Shown here in pieces: positions 8,017 through 14,983 of a stretch of DNA of 64,000 nucleotides (position 1 is the first letter of the stretch; each line of letters starts with the position of its first letter). The notes under the pieces are model-generated. The model searched no databases. It was not told where the DNA came from and worked only from the letters and a program-made list of their open reading frames with translations. The position numbers were made by a program, and so were the translations under genes. This DNA is from Streptomyces sp. NBC_00193 (GTDB lineage: Bacteria > Actinomycetota > Actinomycetes > Streptomycetales > Streptomycetaceae). The DNA lies in the NCBI RefSeq assembly GCF_026342735.1, contig NZ_JAPEMM010000001.1, forward strand, positions 6,138,001 to 6,202,000. The letters run 5' to 3'.

Positions 8017-10803
8017 ATGGCCACTGACCTCGAATTGGAAGTCTCAAGGACACGCCCTGACGAGTACGAGGTGCGGGTGGTGCACGCAGCGGCTGGCGGG
8101 GAGCCCAGCGCCGCGCTGCAGCTCGACGTCGACGGGCTGCTCAACCGGCGCGCGGCGCTGGAGGCAACGGTGTTGGCCTCCTCGGTGCAAGCGCGGCGGG
8201 CGGTGTCGGCCACAGAGGAGCCGGTGCGGCAAGTCGGGCAACAGCTCTTCGAAGCGCTCTTCACCGGCCCGGTCTACGGAACCTACCGAGCGAGCAGCGG
8301 GGTGGCGCAAGAGAGGCAGCAGCGGCTGCGGATCATACTGCGGCTGAAGACGCCGGAGCTCGCCCTGCTGCCATGGGAGACGCTGTTCGACCCAGATGCC
8401 GAGGTGTACCTGTGTCGGCAAGAGCCGCTCGTCCGGCACGTGCCCGCCCGCTACACGCCCGAGCCGCTGCAGGTGAAGCCACCCCTGCGCATTCTGGCGG
8501 TGATCGCGTCACCGCGCGGGCTGCCACTGCTGGATACCGACGCCGAACGTGGCCGGCTCGAGGAAGCCTTGGCCGAGCAGATCGATGCGGGGCGGGTCGA
8601 GCTGACCTGGGTGCCGCAGGCCAGCTGGGACCGTGTGCACGGGCGCCTGCTGGAGGGTGAATGGCACGTGCTGCACTTCATCGGCCACGGCGACTACGAC
8701 GAAAGTGCCGATGAGGGCCTGATCGCGCTGGTTGACAGCGGCGGCGGCGCCGATCTGGTGGAGGCGTCCCGGCTGGCGGACCTGCTCGGTGAGGCCCGGC
8801 CCACCCCGCGGCTTGTCGTGCTCAATTCCTGCGCCTCGGCGCAGGGCGGGACGCGCGACGTCTTCTCCAGCACCGGTGCGACGCTGGTCCGCAGCGGCAT
8901 CAGCGCGGCCGCCGCGATGCAGTTCACGGTCAGCGATCGGGCCGCCATCCGTTTCGCACATGGCTTCTACGCCGCACTCGCCCACGGCCGCCGGATCGAC
9001 GAGGCAGCACAAAGCGGGCGGATCGCGATCCTCGGTACCAGCCGCCGCACCCTGGAATGGATCACCCCCGTGCTATACGTGCGCGGCGACACCACCCAGT
9101 TGTTCACCTTCACCGCAGAATCGCCTTCGCTATCGGTCCCGGATCCGCCGCCTGGTGGTCGGCGCGACGTGCCGTTGCGCGCCCTGTACGTGAGGGCCGC
9201 CGCAGAGGTGCGCGTGGGCCGCCACAGCCGTGCCATCGAGCTGCTCGACGACCTGCTCATGCTCGACCCGGACAACCCGGACGCGGTGGCACTGCGCGAC
9301 ACCGCTGTCCATCAGCGCCGACTCGCCGAAGCCTACGAGCAGGCGACGGACGCCGAGGCCGCCGGGGACTGGGCCGCCGCGATCGACGCGTACACGGAGA
9401 TCCTCCGGACCGACCAGGGCTACCTGGACGCCGTTGCCCGACGAGAATCATGCCGGGCCCGGCAGCACATCGCGGATCTGGAGGCCGAACTGCGTTACCA
9501 CGCGGATGCCGGCCGGTGGCAGGCTGTCATCCAGGTCAGCGAGGACCTCCATGGGCTCGACCCAGCCGCCGCCGACCCCGACGGCCTGGCCACCCACGCC
9601 CGCCGGACCCTGCGGGAAGCGGAACACGAGCGCCTCTATGCCGAGGCCCGTAGGGCGGAGGACGCCGGGGACTGGGCTGTGGCCTCCGCCCGCTACGGCG
9701 AACTCGCGGCCGACGGCGGTTATCGCGACGCTGCACAGCGACGCGCCGTCTCTCAGGAGATCGACGAGCTGCGTACCGCACTGCACGAGCGGGTAGCCGC
9801 ACAAGACTGGGTGAAGGTACTGGAAACGATAACCAAGTTGACGGTCGTGCAAGCGCCTACGGCGGACGAATACGCCGCACTGGCCGATCTCGCTCGGCGC
9901 GAGATTACTTTTAACCCGCCCAAGCTGGCCAGTATCGACTTCGAGGACGAGGTCCTTTCCCTGTCGTGGGACCCGGCCGGCCAGAGCATCGCCGTCGCGG
10001 GCAAATCCCGGTGGGCTCGCGTCTACGACACCTCCGGCGCGGAGCGATTGAAGGTCAAGGGAGGAAGCATGCGGTCCGTCGTGTCCGCGGTGGCGTTCAG
10101 CGCGGACGGGTACCGGATCGCTACGGGCAACACAAGCCGCGCTGCGCGGGTGTGGGACGCCGCCACCGGCCGCCTGCTGCTCGAGGTAAGCCATGGCGCC
10201 TGCGTGAACGCGTTGGCATTCAGCCCGGAGGGTGCCCGGTTCGCCACTGGCGGTTCGGATGCCATGGTCCGGGTGTGGGACGTCACGGGCATCCGCGAGA
10301 ACTTGCTCGACCTACGCCATGGAGGCGACGGGTGGGTTCTCGTGAACGCGGTGGCATTCAGCCCGGAGGGTGCCCGGTTCGCCACTGGCGGTTCGGGTGC
10401 CACGGCCCGGGTGTGGGACGCCACAACCGGTCGGCAGCTGGTCGAGCTGCGTCATGGTGGCGGTGTGAACGCGGTGGCGTTCAGCCCGGACGGCGCTCGG
10501 ATCGCGACCGGCAGCGATGACCACTCGGCCCGGGTGTGGGACGCCGCAACCGGTCGGCAGCTGCTCGCGGTACGTCATGGTGGCGGTGTGAACGCGGTGG
10601 CGTTCAGCCCGGACGGCGCCCGGATCGCCACCGGCAGCGATGACCACTCGGCCCGGGTGTGGGACGCCGCAACCGGTCGGCAGCTGCTCGCGGTACGTCA
10701 TGGTGCCGGTGTGAACGCGGTGGCGTTCAGCCCGGACGGCACCCTGATCGCCACCGGCAGCGGCGACCACACCGCATGCCTGTGGCCGGTCGGCGACCTT
10801 TAG
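8017..10803 (+). CDS. CHAT-domain (caspase-like) protease with TPR-like middle and seven-bladed WD40 C-terminus
   Basis: The protein is 928 aa. Residues ~1-150 are an N-terminal region seen in CHAT proteins. Residues ~155-375 are the CHAT domain, with catalytic His224 in FIGHGDYD and Cys272 in VVLNSCASAQ. Residues ~385-640 are TPR-like helices (GDWAAAIDAYTEIL, GDWAVASARYGELA). Residues ~645-928 hold seven WD40 blades ending in the RVWDAATG type, a complete propeller. CHAT proteases are clan CD peptidases; combined with TPR/WD40 they occur in bacterial conflict and programmed-cell-death systems. The propeller is the likely sensor and the protease the effector. The ATG at 8017 follows GAAAGGGG; an extension to 7900 is possible but lacks support. 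A Trypco1-type gene follows by 32 nt. Confidence 0.9.
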   Translation: MATDLELEVSRTRPDEYEVRVVHAAAGGEPSAALQLDVDGLLNRRAALEATVLASSVQARRAVSATEEPVRQVGQQLFEALFTGPVYGTYRASSGVAQERQQRLRIILRLKTPELALLPWETLFDPDAEVYLCRQEPLVRHVPARYTPEPLQVKPPLRILAVIASPRGLPLLDTDAERGRLEEALAEQIDAGRVELTWVPQASWDRVHGRLLEGEWHVLHFIGHGDYDESADEGLIALVDSGGGADLVEASRLADLLGEARPTPRLVVLNSCASAQGGTRDVFSSTGATLVRSGISAAAAMQFTVSDRAAIRFAHGFYAALAHGRRIDEAAQSGRIAILGTSRRTLEWITPVLYVRGDTTQLFTFTAESPSLSVPDPPPGGRRDVPLRALYVRAAAEVRVGRHSRAIELLDDLLMLDPDNPDAVALRDTAVHQRRLAEAYEQATDAEAAGDWAAAIDAYTEILRTDQGYLDAVARRESCRARQHIADLEAELRYHADAGRWQAVIQVSEDLHGLDPAAADPDGLATHARRTLREAEHERLYAEARRAEDAGDWAVASARYGELAADGGYRDAAQRRAVSQEIDELRTALHERVAAQDWVKVLETITKLTVVQAPTADEYAALADLARREITFNPPKLASIDFEDEVLSLSWDPAGQSIAVAGKSRWARVYDTSGAERLKVKGGSMRSVVSAVAFSADGYRIATGNTSRAARVWDAATGRLLLEVSHGACVNALAFSPEGARFATGGSDAMVRVWDVTGIRENLLDLRHGGDGWVLVNAVAFSPEGARFATGGSGATARVWDATTGRQLVELRHGGGVNAVAFSPDGARIATGSDDHSARVWDAATGRQLLAVRHGGGVNAVAFSPDGARIATGSDDHSARVWDAATGRQLLAVRHGAGVNAVAFSPDGTLIATGSGDHTACLWPVGDL
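10465..10797 (+). repeat. 123-bp tandem repeats encoding WD40 blades 5-7
   Basis: GTGAACGCGGTGGCGTTCAG recurs at 10465, 10588 and 10711, exactly 123 bp (41 codons) apart. By eye, units 1 and 2 differ at only about three positions; the third unit diverges toward its end as the last blade. Two older units (from about 10205 and 10342) are related but more diverged. Such near-identity at DNA level indicates recent blade duplication or gene conversion. Confidence 0.85.
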
Positions 10804-10835
10804 GGAAGGAACCGCAAGGGAAGGGAACGCCTGGA

Positions 10836-11189
10836 ATGGGACATCTGGTTGAATTTTCCACGGCGGAGGGCGATACCGTACTGATCGAGGTCAGGGACCC
10901 GGCGGCCGGGATGGTGACCCGCGGACTCCGCGATACCGCGGTAACCGAACGGGCGCAAAAGACCTTCGAGGAAGCCGTACGCTGTGCGCGGCCCGCGGTA
11001 GAAGGCGTGGTCGCCCAACTCCGTACCATCGCAGAGTCACCTGATGAGATCCACGTCGAGTTCGGCCTCGACCTGCACGCCGAAGCCGGTGCCTTCATCG
11101 CCTCTGCCAGCACCACCGCCAATTTCACCGTGGCCGTCACCTGGCACCGGAACAAACCTCATCCGACGACCGGGCAATCCCCTCTATGA
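10836..11189 (+). CDS. CU044_2847 family / Trypco1-domain protein
   Basis: The protein is 117 aa. It has the pattern of the trypsin-co-occurring domain 1 family: VEFSTAEGDTVLIEV at the start, a helix with FEEAVRCARPAVEGVVAQL, then IHVEFGLDLHAEAGAFIAS and TANFTVAVTWHR at the end. These small beta/alpha proteins are companions of trypsin-like, CHAT or caspase-like proteases and other effectors in the conflict systems described computationally by Aravind and colleagues. Their biochemical job is unknown; adaptor or regulator roles have been proposed. The ATG follows AAGGGAACG and lies 32 nt after the CHAT gene, so the two form an operon. No trypsin-like or NTPase gene accompanies it here. Confidence 0.75.
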   Translation: MGHLVEFSTAEGDTVLIEVRDPAAGMVTRGLRDTAVTERAQKTFEEAVRCARPAVEGVVAQLRTIAESPDEIHVEFGLDLHAEAGAFIASASTTANFTVAVTWHRNKPHPTTGQSPL

Positions 11190-11439
11190 GTAGCCGTTGT
11201 CGTACCGAGAGGTTCGCTGGCGGTTGAGCGAGGGTTCCCGGTCGGGTGGTCTTCCTGGTTGGTGGAGTACCGGTAATCGTGGTCACAGACGACGGCAGCA
11301 GATCGGCGCGCGGAAGCCGGAGCGGCCAACACCGTTGCAGCTTCCGGTGCTTCGGCGGCCTGGCGTCACCGGGCGGTGTGCTGTTTCCTGGAAGGCGTAC
11401 CTCAGGACAGCCGTCAGGCCGAGCCGATGGGGGAACTCC

Positions 11440-12665
11440 ATGAGCGCCGCGCACGAAGTCCCGGACATCCTCTCGCGGGAGTTCGCCGAGAACCCTACCC
11501 GGCCTACCGGGCCATGCGGGAGAGCGCACCCCCCATCTGGCACGAGGGGACGCAGAGTTGGATCATCTCGCGCTACGAGGACGTCGCGCGGGCCTTCCGG
11601 GACAAGGCGGGGCTCTTCACCACGGACAACTACGCCTGGCAGGCCGAGCCCGTGCACGGCAAGACCCTGCTCCAGATGAGCGGCCGCGAACACGCCACGC
11701 GACGCGCCCTGGTCGCCCCGGCCTTCCGCGGCAACGAGCTGCGCGACAAGGTCGTTCCGGTCATCGAGCGCAACGCCCGCGAGCTGATCGACGCGTTCCG
11801 CGACACCGGTTGCGTCGACCTCGTGAGCGGGTTCGCCTCCCACTTCCCCATCTCGGTCATCGCCGACATGTTCGGACTGGACCGGTCCGGCCGGCGGGCC
11901 CTCGGCGGCTGGTACCGGGCCTTCGTGGCGTTCACCGGCAACCTGTCCGGCGACCCGGAGAAGACGGCCGAAGGCGCGCGGGCCCAGGCCGAGTTCGCCG
12001 CGTACATGCTGCCGGTCATCAGGAACCGGCGGGAGCATCTCGGAGACGATCTGCTGTCCGCGCTCTGCACCGCCGAGGTCGACGGCGTGCGCATGAGCGA
12101 CGAGGACATCAAGGCGTTCTGCAGCCTCCTCCTCACGGCCGGCGCCGAGACCACGGACAAGGCCGTCGCGGGCCTCTTCGCGAACCTCCTGGCCAACCCC
12201 GACCAGCTCGCCGCCGTGCAGCGCGACCGCGGACTCGTCGACCGCGCCTTCGCGGAGACCCTGCGCTACACCCCGCCCGTCCACATGATCATGCGGCAGA
12301 CCGCCGTCGAGGTGACCATGAGTGGCGGCACCATCCCGGCCGGGGCCACCGTCACCTGTCTGATCGCCGCCGCCAACCGGGACCCCGAGCGCTACAAGGA
12401 CCCGGACGCCTTCGACCTCTTCCGCGACGACCTGACGGCGACCACCGCCTTCTCCGCGGCCGCGGACCACCTGGCGTTCGCGCTCGGACGGCACTTCTGC
12501 GTCGGTGCGCTGCTGGCCAGGGCCGAGGTGGAGATCGCCACCAACCAGCTCCTCGACGCCATGCCCGGGCTCCGGCCGGCCCCGGGGTACGACCCGGCCG
12601 CCGAGAGAGTCTTCACCCGCGGGCCGAAGTCCCTGCTCGTGGAGTTCACCCCGGCAGCCGCCTGA
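11440..12665 (+). CDS. cytochrome P450 with an apparent 1-nt frameshift near its N-terminus
   Basis: The natural start reads MSAAHEVPDILSREFAENP from ATG 11440 (GGGGGAAC ribosome site). It must then shift at 11493-11495 to continue YPAYRAMRESAPPIWHEGTQ to the stop at 12665. One C appears missing from a C run; restoring it gives ENPYPAYRAM, the standard P450 N-terminal signature. The rest is intact: I-helix AGAETTDKAV, ExxR in ETLRYTPP, and heme-Cys loop FALGRHFCVGALLARAE. The product would be about 408 aa, a class I bacterial P450 needing ferredoxin. Gene callers would start at 11376 or 11427 with a wrong N-terminus. Whether this is a sequencing error or a dead gene cannot be told from the sequence. 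The substrate is unknown. Confidence 0.8.
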
Positions 12666-12719
12666 AGCATCGGCCCTCCTACCGGTGGTCGGGGTGGACC
12701 CAGCTCGGTTTGCGGAACT

Positions 12720-13030
12720 TCAGGAAGCACACCGGAGCGAGGCGACCGTCTTCGTGCCCCGGGAGGAGATCCAGACCCCGGTCCAGTGGACGACGACGAT
12801 GACGATCGCGACGTGGAGCCCGTTCTCGGCGAGCCGGGGGTCGATGACGTAGGCGAAGGTGCTCGCCACGTACGCCAGCAGGCTCGGGTCGTACGCGGTG
12901 GTCATGGCGAACTGGCACCACACCGCGACGAACCCGAGCGGTTTGCCGAGCCCCTCGCTGACCCACCGGTAGATGCCGCCGGACCAGCCCGAGGCCAGCT
13001 CGGGCCCGACCCGCGGCCGGCCGCGGCCCC
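12720..13030 (-). pseudogene. remnant of an APC-family amino-acid permease
   Basis: On the minus strand about 90 codons read SGGIYRWVSEGLGKPLGFVA, then WCQFAMTTAYDPSLLAYVAS, PRLAENGLHVAIVIVVVHW and TGVWISSRGTKTVASL. This is the second to fourth membrane segment region of GABA/glutamate-type APC permeases, which are normally 450-500 aa. Both ends are missing: upstream there is only a low-complexity Arg/Pro-rich frame, and downstream a stop follows after LRCAS. It is therefore a deletion remnant between the P450 and SDR genes and should not be functional. Confidence 0.75.
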
Positions 13031-13085
13031 GGCTTCCCGGCTCCCGCACACCGGCGGCGCGGGCCCCCGGGCGGAGCCGGCCGAC

Positions 13086-13826
13086 TCAGACCTGGCCGGC
13101 TCCGCCGTCCACGAACAGTTCGATCCCGGTGATGAAGCTGCTCTCCCGCGAGGCGAGGAACAGGGCCGCCGCGGCCACCTCCTCGGGGCGTCCGGCCCGG
13201 CCGAGCGGGACTCCGGCGGTCGCCCGCTCGCGCACCTGCGCCGGCGCACCGGCCAGCGCCGGGGTGTCGATCGGGCCCGGGCTGAGGGTGTTGACCCGGA
13301 TCGCGCGCCCCGCGAGCTCCAGGGCCAGGCTCCGCGCGAGGGACCGTACGGCCGCCTTCGTGGCGGCGTACACCCCGTACCGCGTGGACGCCGAGGAACC
13401 GGCGGCCGAGCCCAGCAGAATGACCGAGGCGCCGTCGCGCAGCAGCGGCAGGGCCCGTTGGACGGTGAAGAAGGCGCCGCGGAAGTTGAGGTCCGCGGTG
13501 GCGTCGAACTGCTCCTCCGTGAACTCCGCGAAGCCGCCGGGCGGGCCGCCGCCCGCGTTCACGACCAGCACGTCGATCGCCTCGCAGCCCGCGGCGGCGA
13601 CCGCAGCGTAGAGCCGGTCCAGGTCCGCGACGCGGGAGGCGTCACCGCACACGGCCACGGCGTCCGGGCCCAGGTCACGCACCGCCGCGGCCAGCTCCTG
13701 CGGCCGCCTGCCGGTGACGAAGACCCGGGCGCCCTCCTCCACGAACCGCCGGGCCGTCGCCAGGCCGATGCCGGACGAACCGCCCGTGACGACGGCGACC
13801 TGCCCTTCGAGCTGTCCCGTACGCAT
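13086..13826 (-). CDS. SDR-family NAD(P)-dependent oxidoreductase
   Basis: This is a 246 aa classical short-chain dehydrogenase. Motifs are TGGSSGIGLATA (cofactor glycine loop, ~15-26), NAGGGPPGG, the catalytic Ser in LLGSAAGSSAS, Tyr-x3-Lys in YGVYAATKAAVRS, SPGPIDTP, and the C-terminal FITGIELFVDGGAGQV. TGRR after the second strand suggests NADP(H) preference. The ATG is preceded by a purine-rich GGAGGCAC on the coding strand. It is divergent from the DUF2236 gene; a large inverted repeat sits between them. The substrate is unknown. Confidence 0.9.
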   Translation of the reverse strand: MRTGQLEGQVAVVTGGSSGIGLATARRFVEEGARVFVTGRRPQELAAAVRDLGPDAVAVCGDASRVADLDRLYAAVAAAGCEAIDVLVVNAGGGPPGGFAEFTEEQFDATADLNFRGAFFTVQRALPLLRDGASVILLGSAAGSSASTRYGVYAATKAAVRSLARSLALELAGRAIRVNTLSPGPIDTPALAGAPAQVRERATAGVPLGRAGRPEEVAAAALFLASRESSFITGIELFVDGGAGQV

Positions 13827-13846
13827 GACCGTGCCTCCGCGTCTCT

Positions 13847-13909
13847 AGGGCCTGTCGTCAAACTCCCGTCGTCGCCCGTGAGGCAGACGGGAGTTTGACG
13901 ACAGGCCCT
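13847..13909. repeat. 63-bp element with 24-bp perfect inverted repeats
   Basis: The arms 13847-13870 and 13886-13909 are exact reverse complements over 24 bp (outer end AGGGCCTGTCGTCAAACTCC), around a 15-nt centre. It lies between two genes that read away from each other, so it terminates neither. It could be a regulatory hairpin or a solo pair of insertion-sequence ends / MITE. Confidence 0.7.
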
Positions 13910-14047
13910 GGGGGAGGCGGGTGCGGTCCGCCGGCGGGAAAGCCTAGCGGCGGCCACGTGCGTGCGTGCGGCCGTTCGGTGGAATGCTGGAAGAGCCCGC
14001 GCGGCCGATGCGGCGTACCGGGGCGGGCGACGGGGGAGGAGCCGGAC

Positions 14048-14956
14048 ATGGACGAGAGCGCAGGCCCCGATCCGGGGCTCTACGGCCCGGACTCCGTGAC
14101 CTGGCAGTGCCACGGCGACCCGGTCATGTGGATCGCCGGGGTCCGCGCGCTCTACCTCCAGGCCCTGCACCCGCGCGCGGTCCGCGGTGTCATGGAGAAC
14201 AGCTCCGCCTTCAGCGGGGAGAACGGCGGGGGCGACGCCTGGGGACGCCTGCTGCGCACCGCCGACTTCGTCGGCACCGTCACCTACGGCACCACCGAGG
14301 CCGCCGAGCGGGCCGGCGCCCGCGTCCGCAAGATCCACACCCTGCTGTCGGCGACCGATCCGGCCACCGGCGCACGGTTCCGCGTGGACGAGCCCGAGCT
14401 GCTGCTCTGGATCCACTGCGCCCAGATCGACAGCTTCCTGCACGTCCTGCGCCGCTCCGGGATCCCGCTCACCCCCGCGCAGGCGGACCGCTACGTGGCC
14501 GAGAACCGCGTCAACGCCCGGCTCGTCGGGCTCGACCCGTCCGGGGTACCGGGGGACACCGCGGCCCTCGCCGCCTACTTCGAGCGGATCCGCCCCGAGC
14601 TCGCCGCCGGCCCCGACGCCCATGCCGTCGACGCCTTCCTGTGCGCCCCGCCGATCCACCCCCTCCTCGTCCCTGGCCGAAACCTGGTGTGGCGCCCGCT
14701 CGCCGCCCTCGCCTACGGATCCCTGCCCGGCTGGGCGCACCAGCTGTACGGCCGCCCCGCACCGGCCCCGCGCAGCGTCACCCGCCGCCTGCGTCTCACC
14801 GGTAGCCTGCTGCGCAGCATTCCCGCAGGTCTGCGCTGGCAGCTGCCTCCAGGTCACATCTTGAAAGCGATGCGCCGCATGGGCCCCGGGAGCCGCCCCG
14901 CGCCGTACACACTGCGTACATCAGCGGCCATACTGGACCGGCCGGGGAGGGCGTAG
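14048..14956 (+). CDS. DUF2236 (MpaB/Lcp-like oxygenase family) protein
   Basis: The protein is 302 aa, typical of the DUF2236 family, which includes fungal MpaB and is related to latex-clearing protein Lcp, a b-type heme oxygenase. Seen are LYGPDSVTWQCHGDPVMWIAG, RALYLQALHPRAVRGVMENS, the GTVTYGTTEAAERAGARVR segment, and the conserved LLWIHCAQIDSFLHVLRR. The His residues of LHPRAV and WIHC are conserved in the family. The ATG at 14048 follows GGGGGAGGA about 12 nt upstream; the in-frame extension to 13895 is rejected because it would cover the inverted repeat edge. The actual substrate is unknown. It ends 27 nt before the kinase gene and may be co-transcribed with it. Confidence 0.8.
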   Translation: MDESAGPDPGLYGPDSVTWQCHGDPVMWIAGVRALYLQALHPRAVRGVMENSSAFSGENGGGDAWGRLLRTADFVGTVTYGTTEAAERAGARVRKIHTLLSATDPATGARFRVDEPELLLWIHCAQIDSFLHVLRRSGIPLTPAQADRYVAENRVNARLVGLDPSGVPGDTAALAAYFERIRPELAAGPDAHAVDAFLCAPPIHPLLVPGRNLVWRPLAALAYGSLPGWAHQLYGRPAPAPRSVTRRLRLTGSLLRSIPAGLRWQLPPGHILKAMRRMGPGSRPAPYTLRTSAAILDRPGRA

Positions 14957-14983
14957 CACGACACACGGGGGCGACTTCAAGAC

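Noticed and set aside
6072..11439. Integrative element boundaries (tRNA, att repeats, integrase) around the CHAT island
   Set aside because: No tRNA, integrase, transposase or flanking direct repeat was seen, so only an accessory island of unknown origin can be claimed.
11197..11439. Short frames between the Trypco1 gene and the P450
   Set aside because: They have Arg/Ser/Gly-rich composition and no ribosome site or family pattern; the only likely feature is the P450 promoter.
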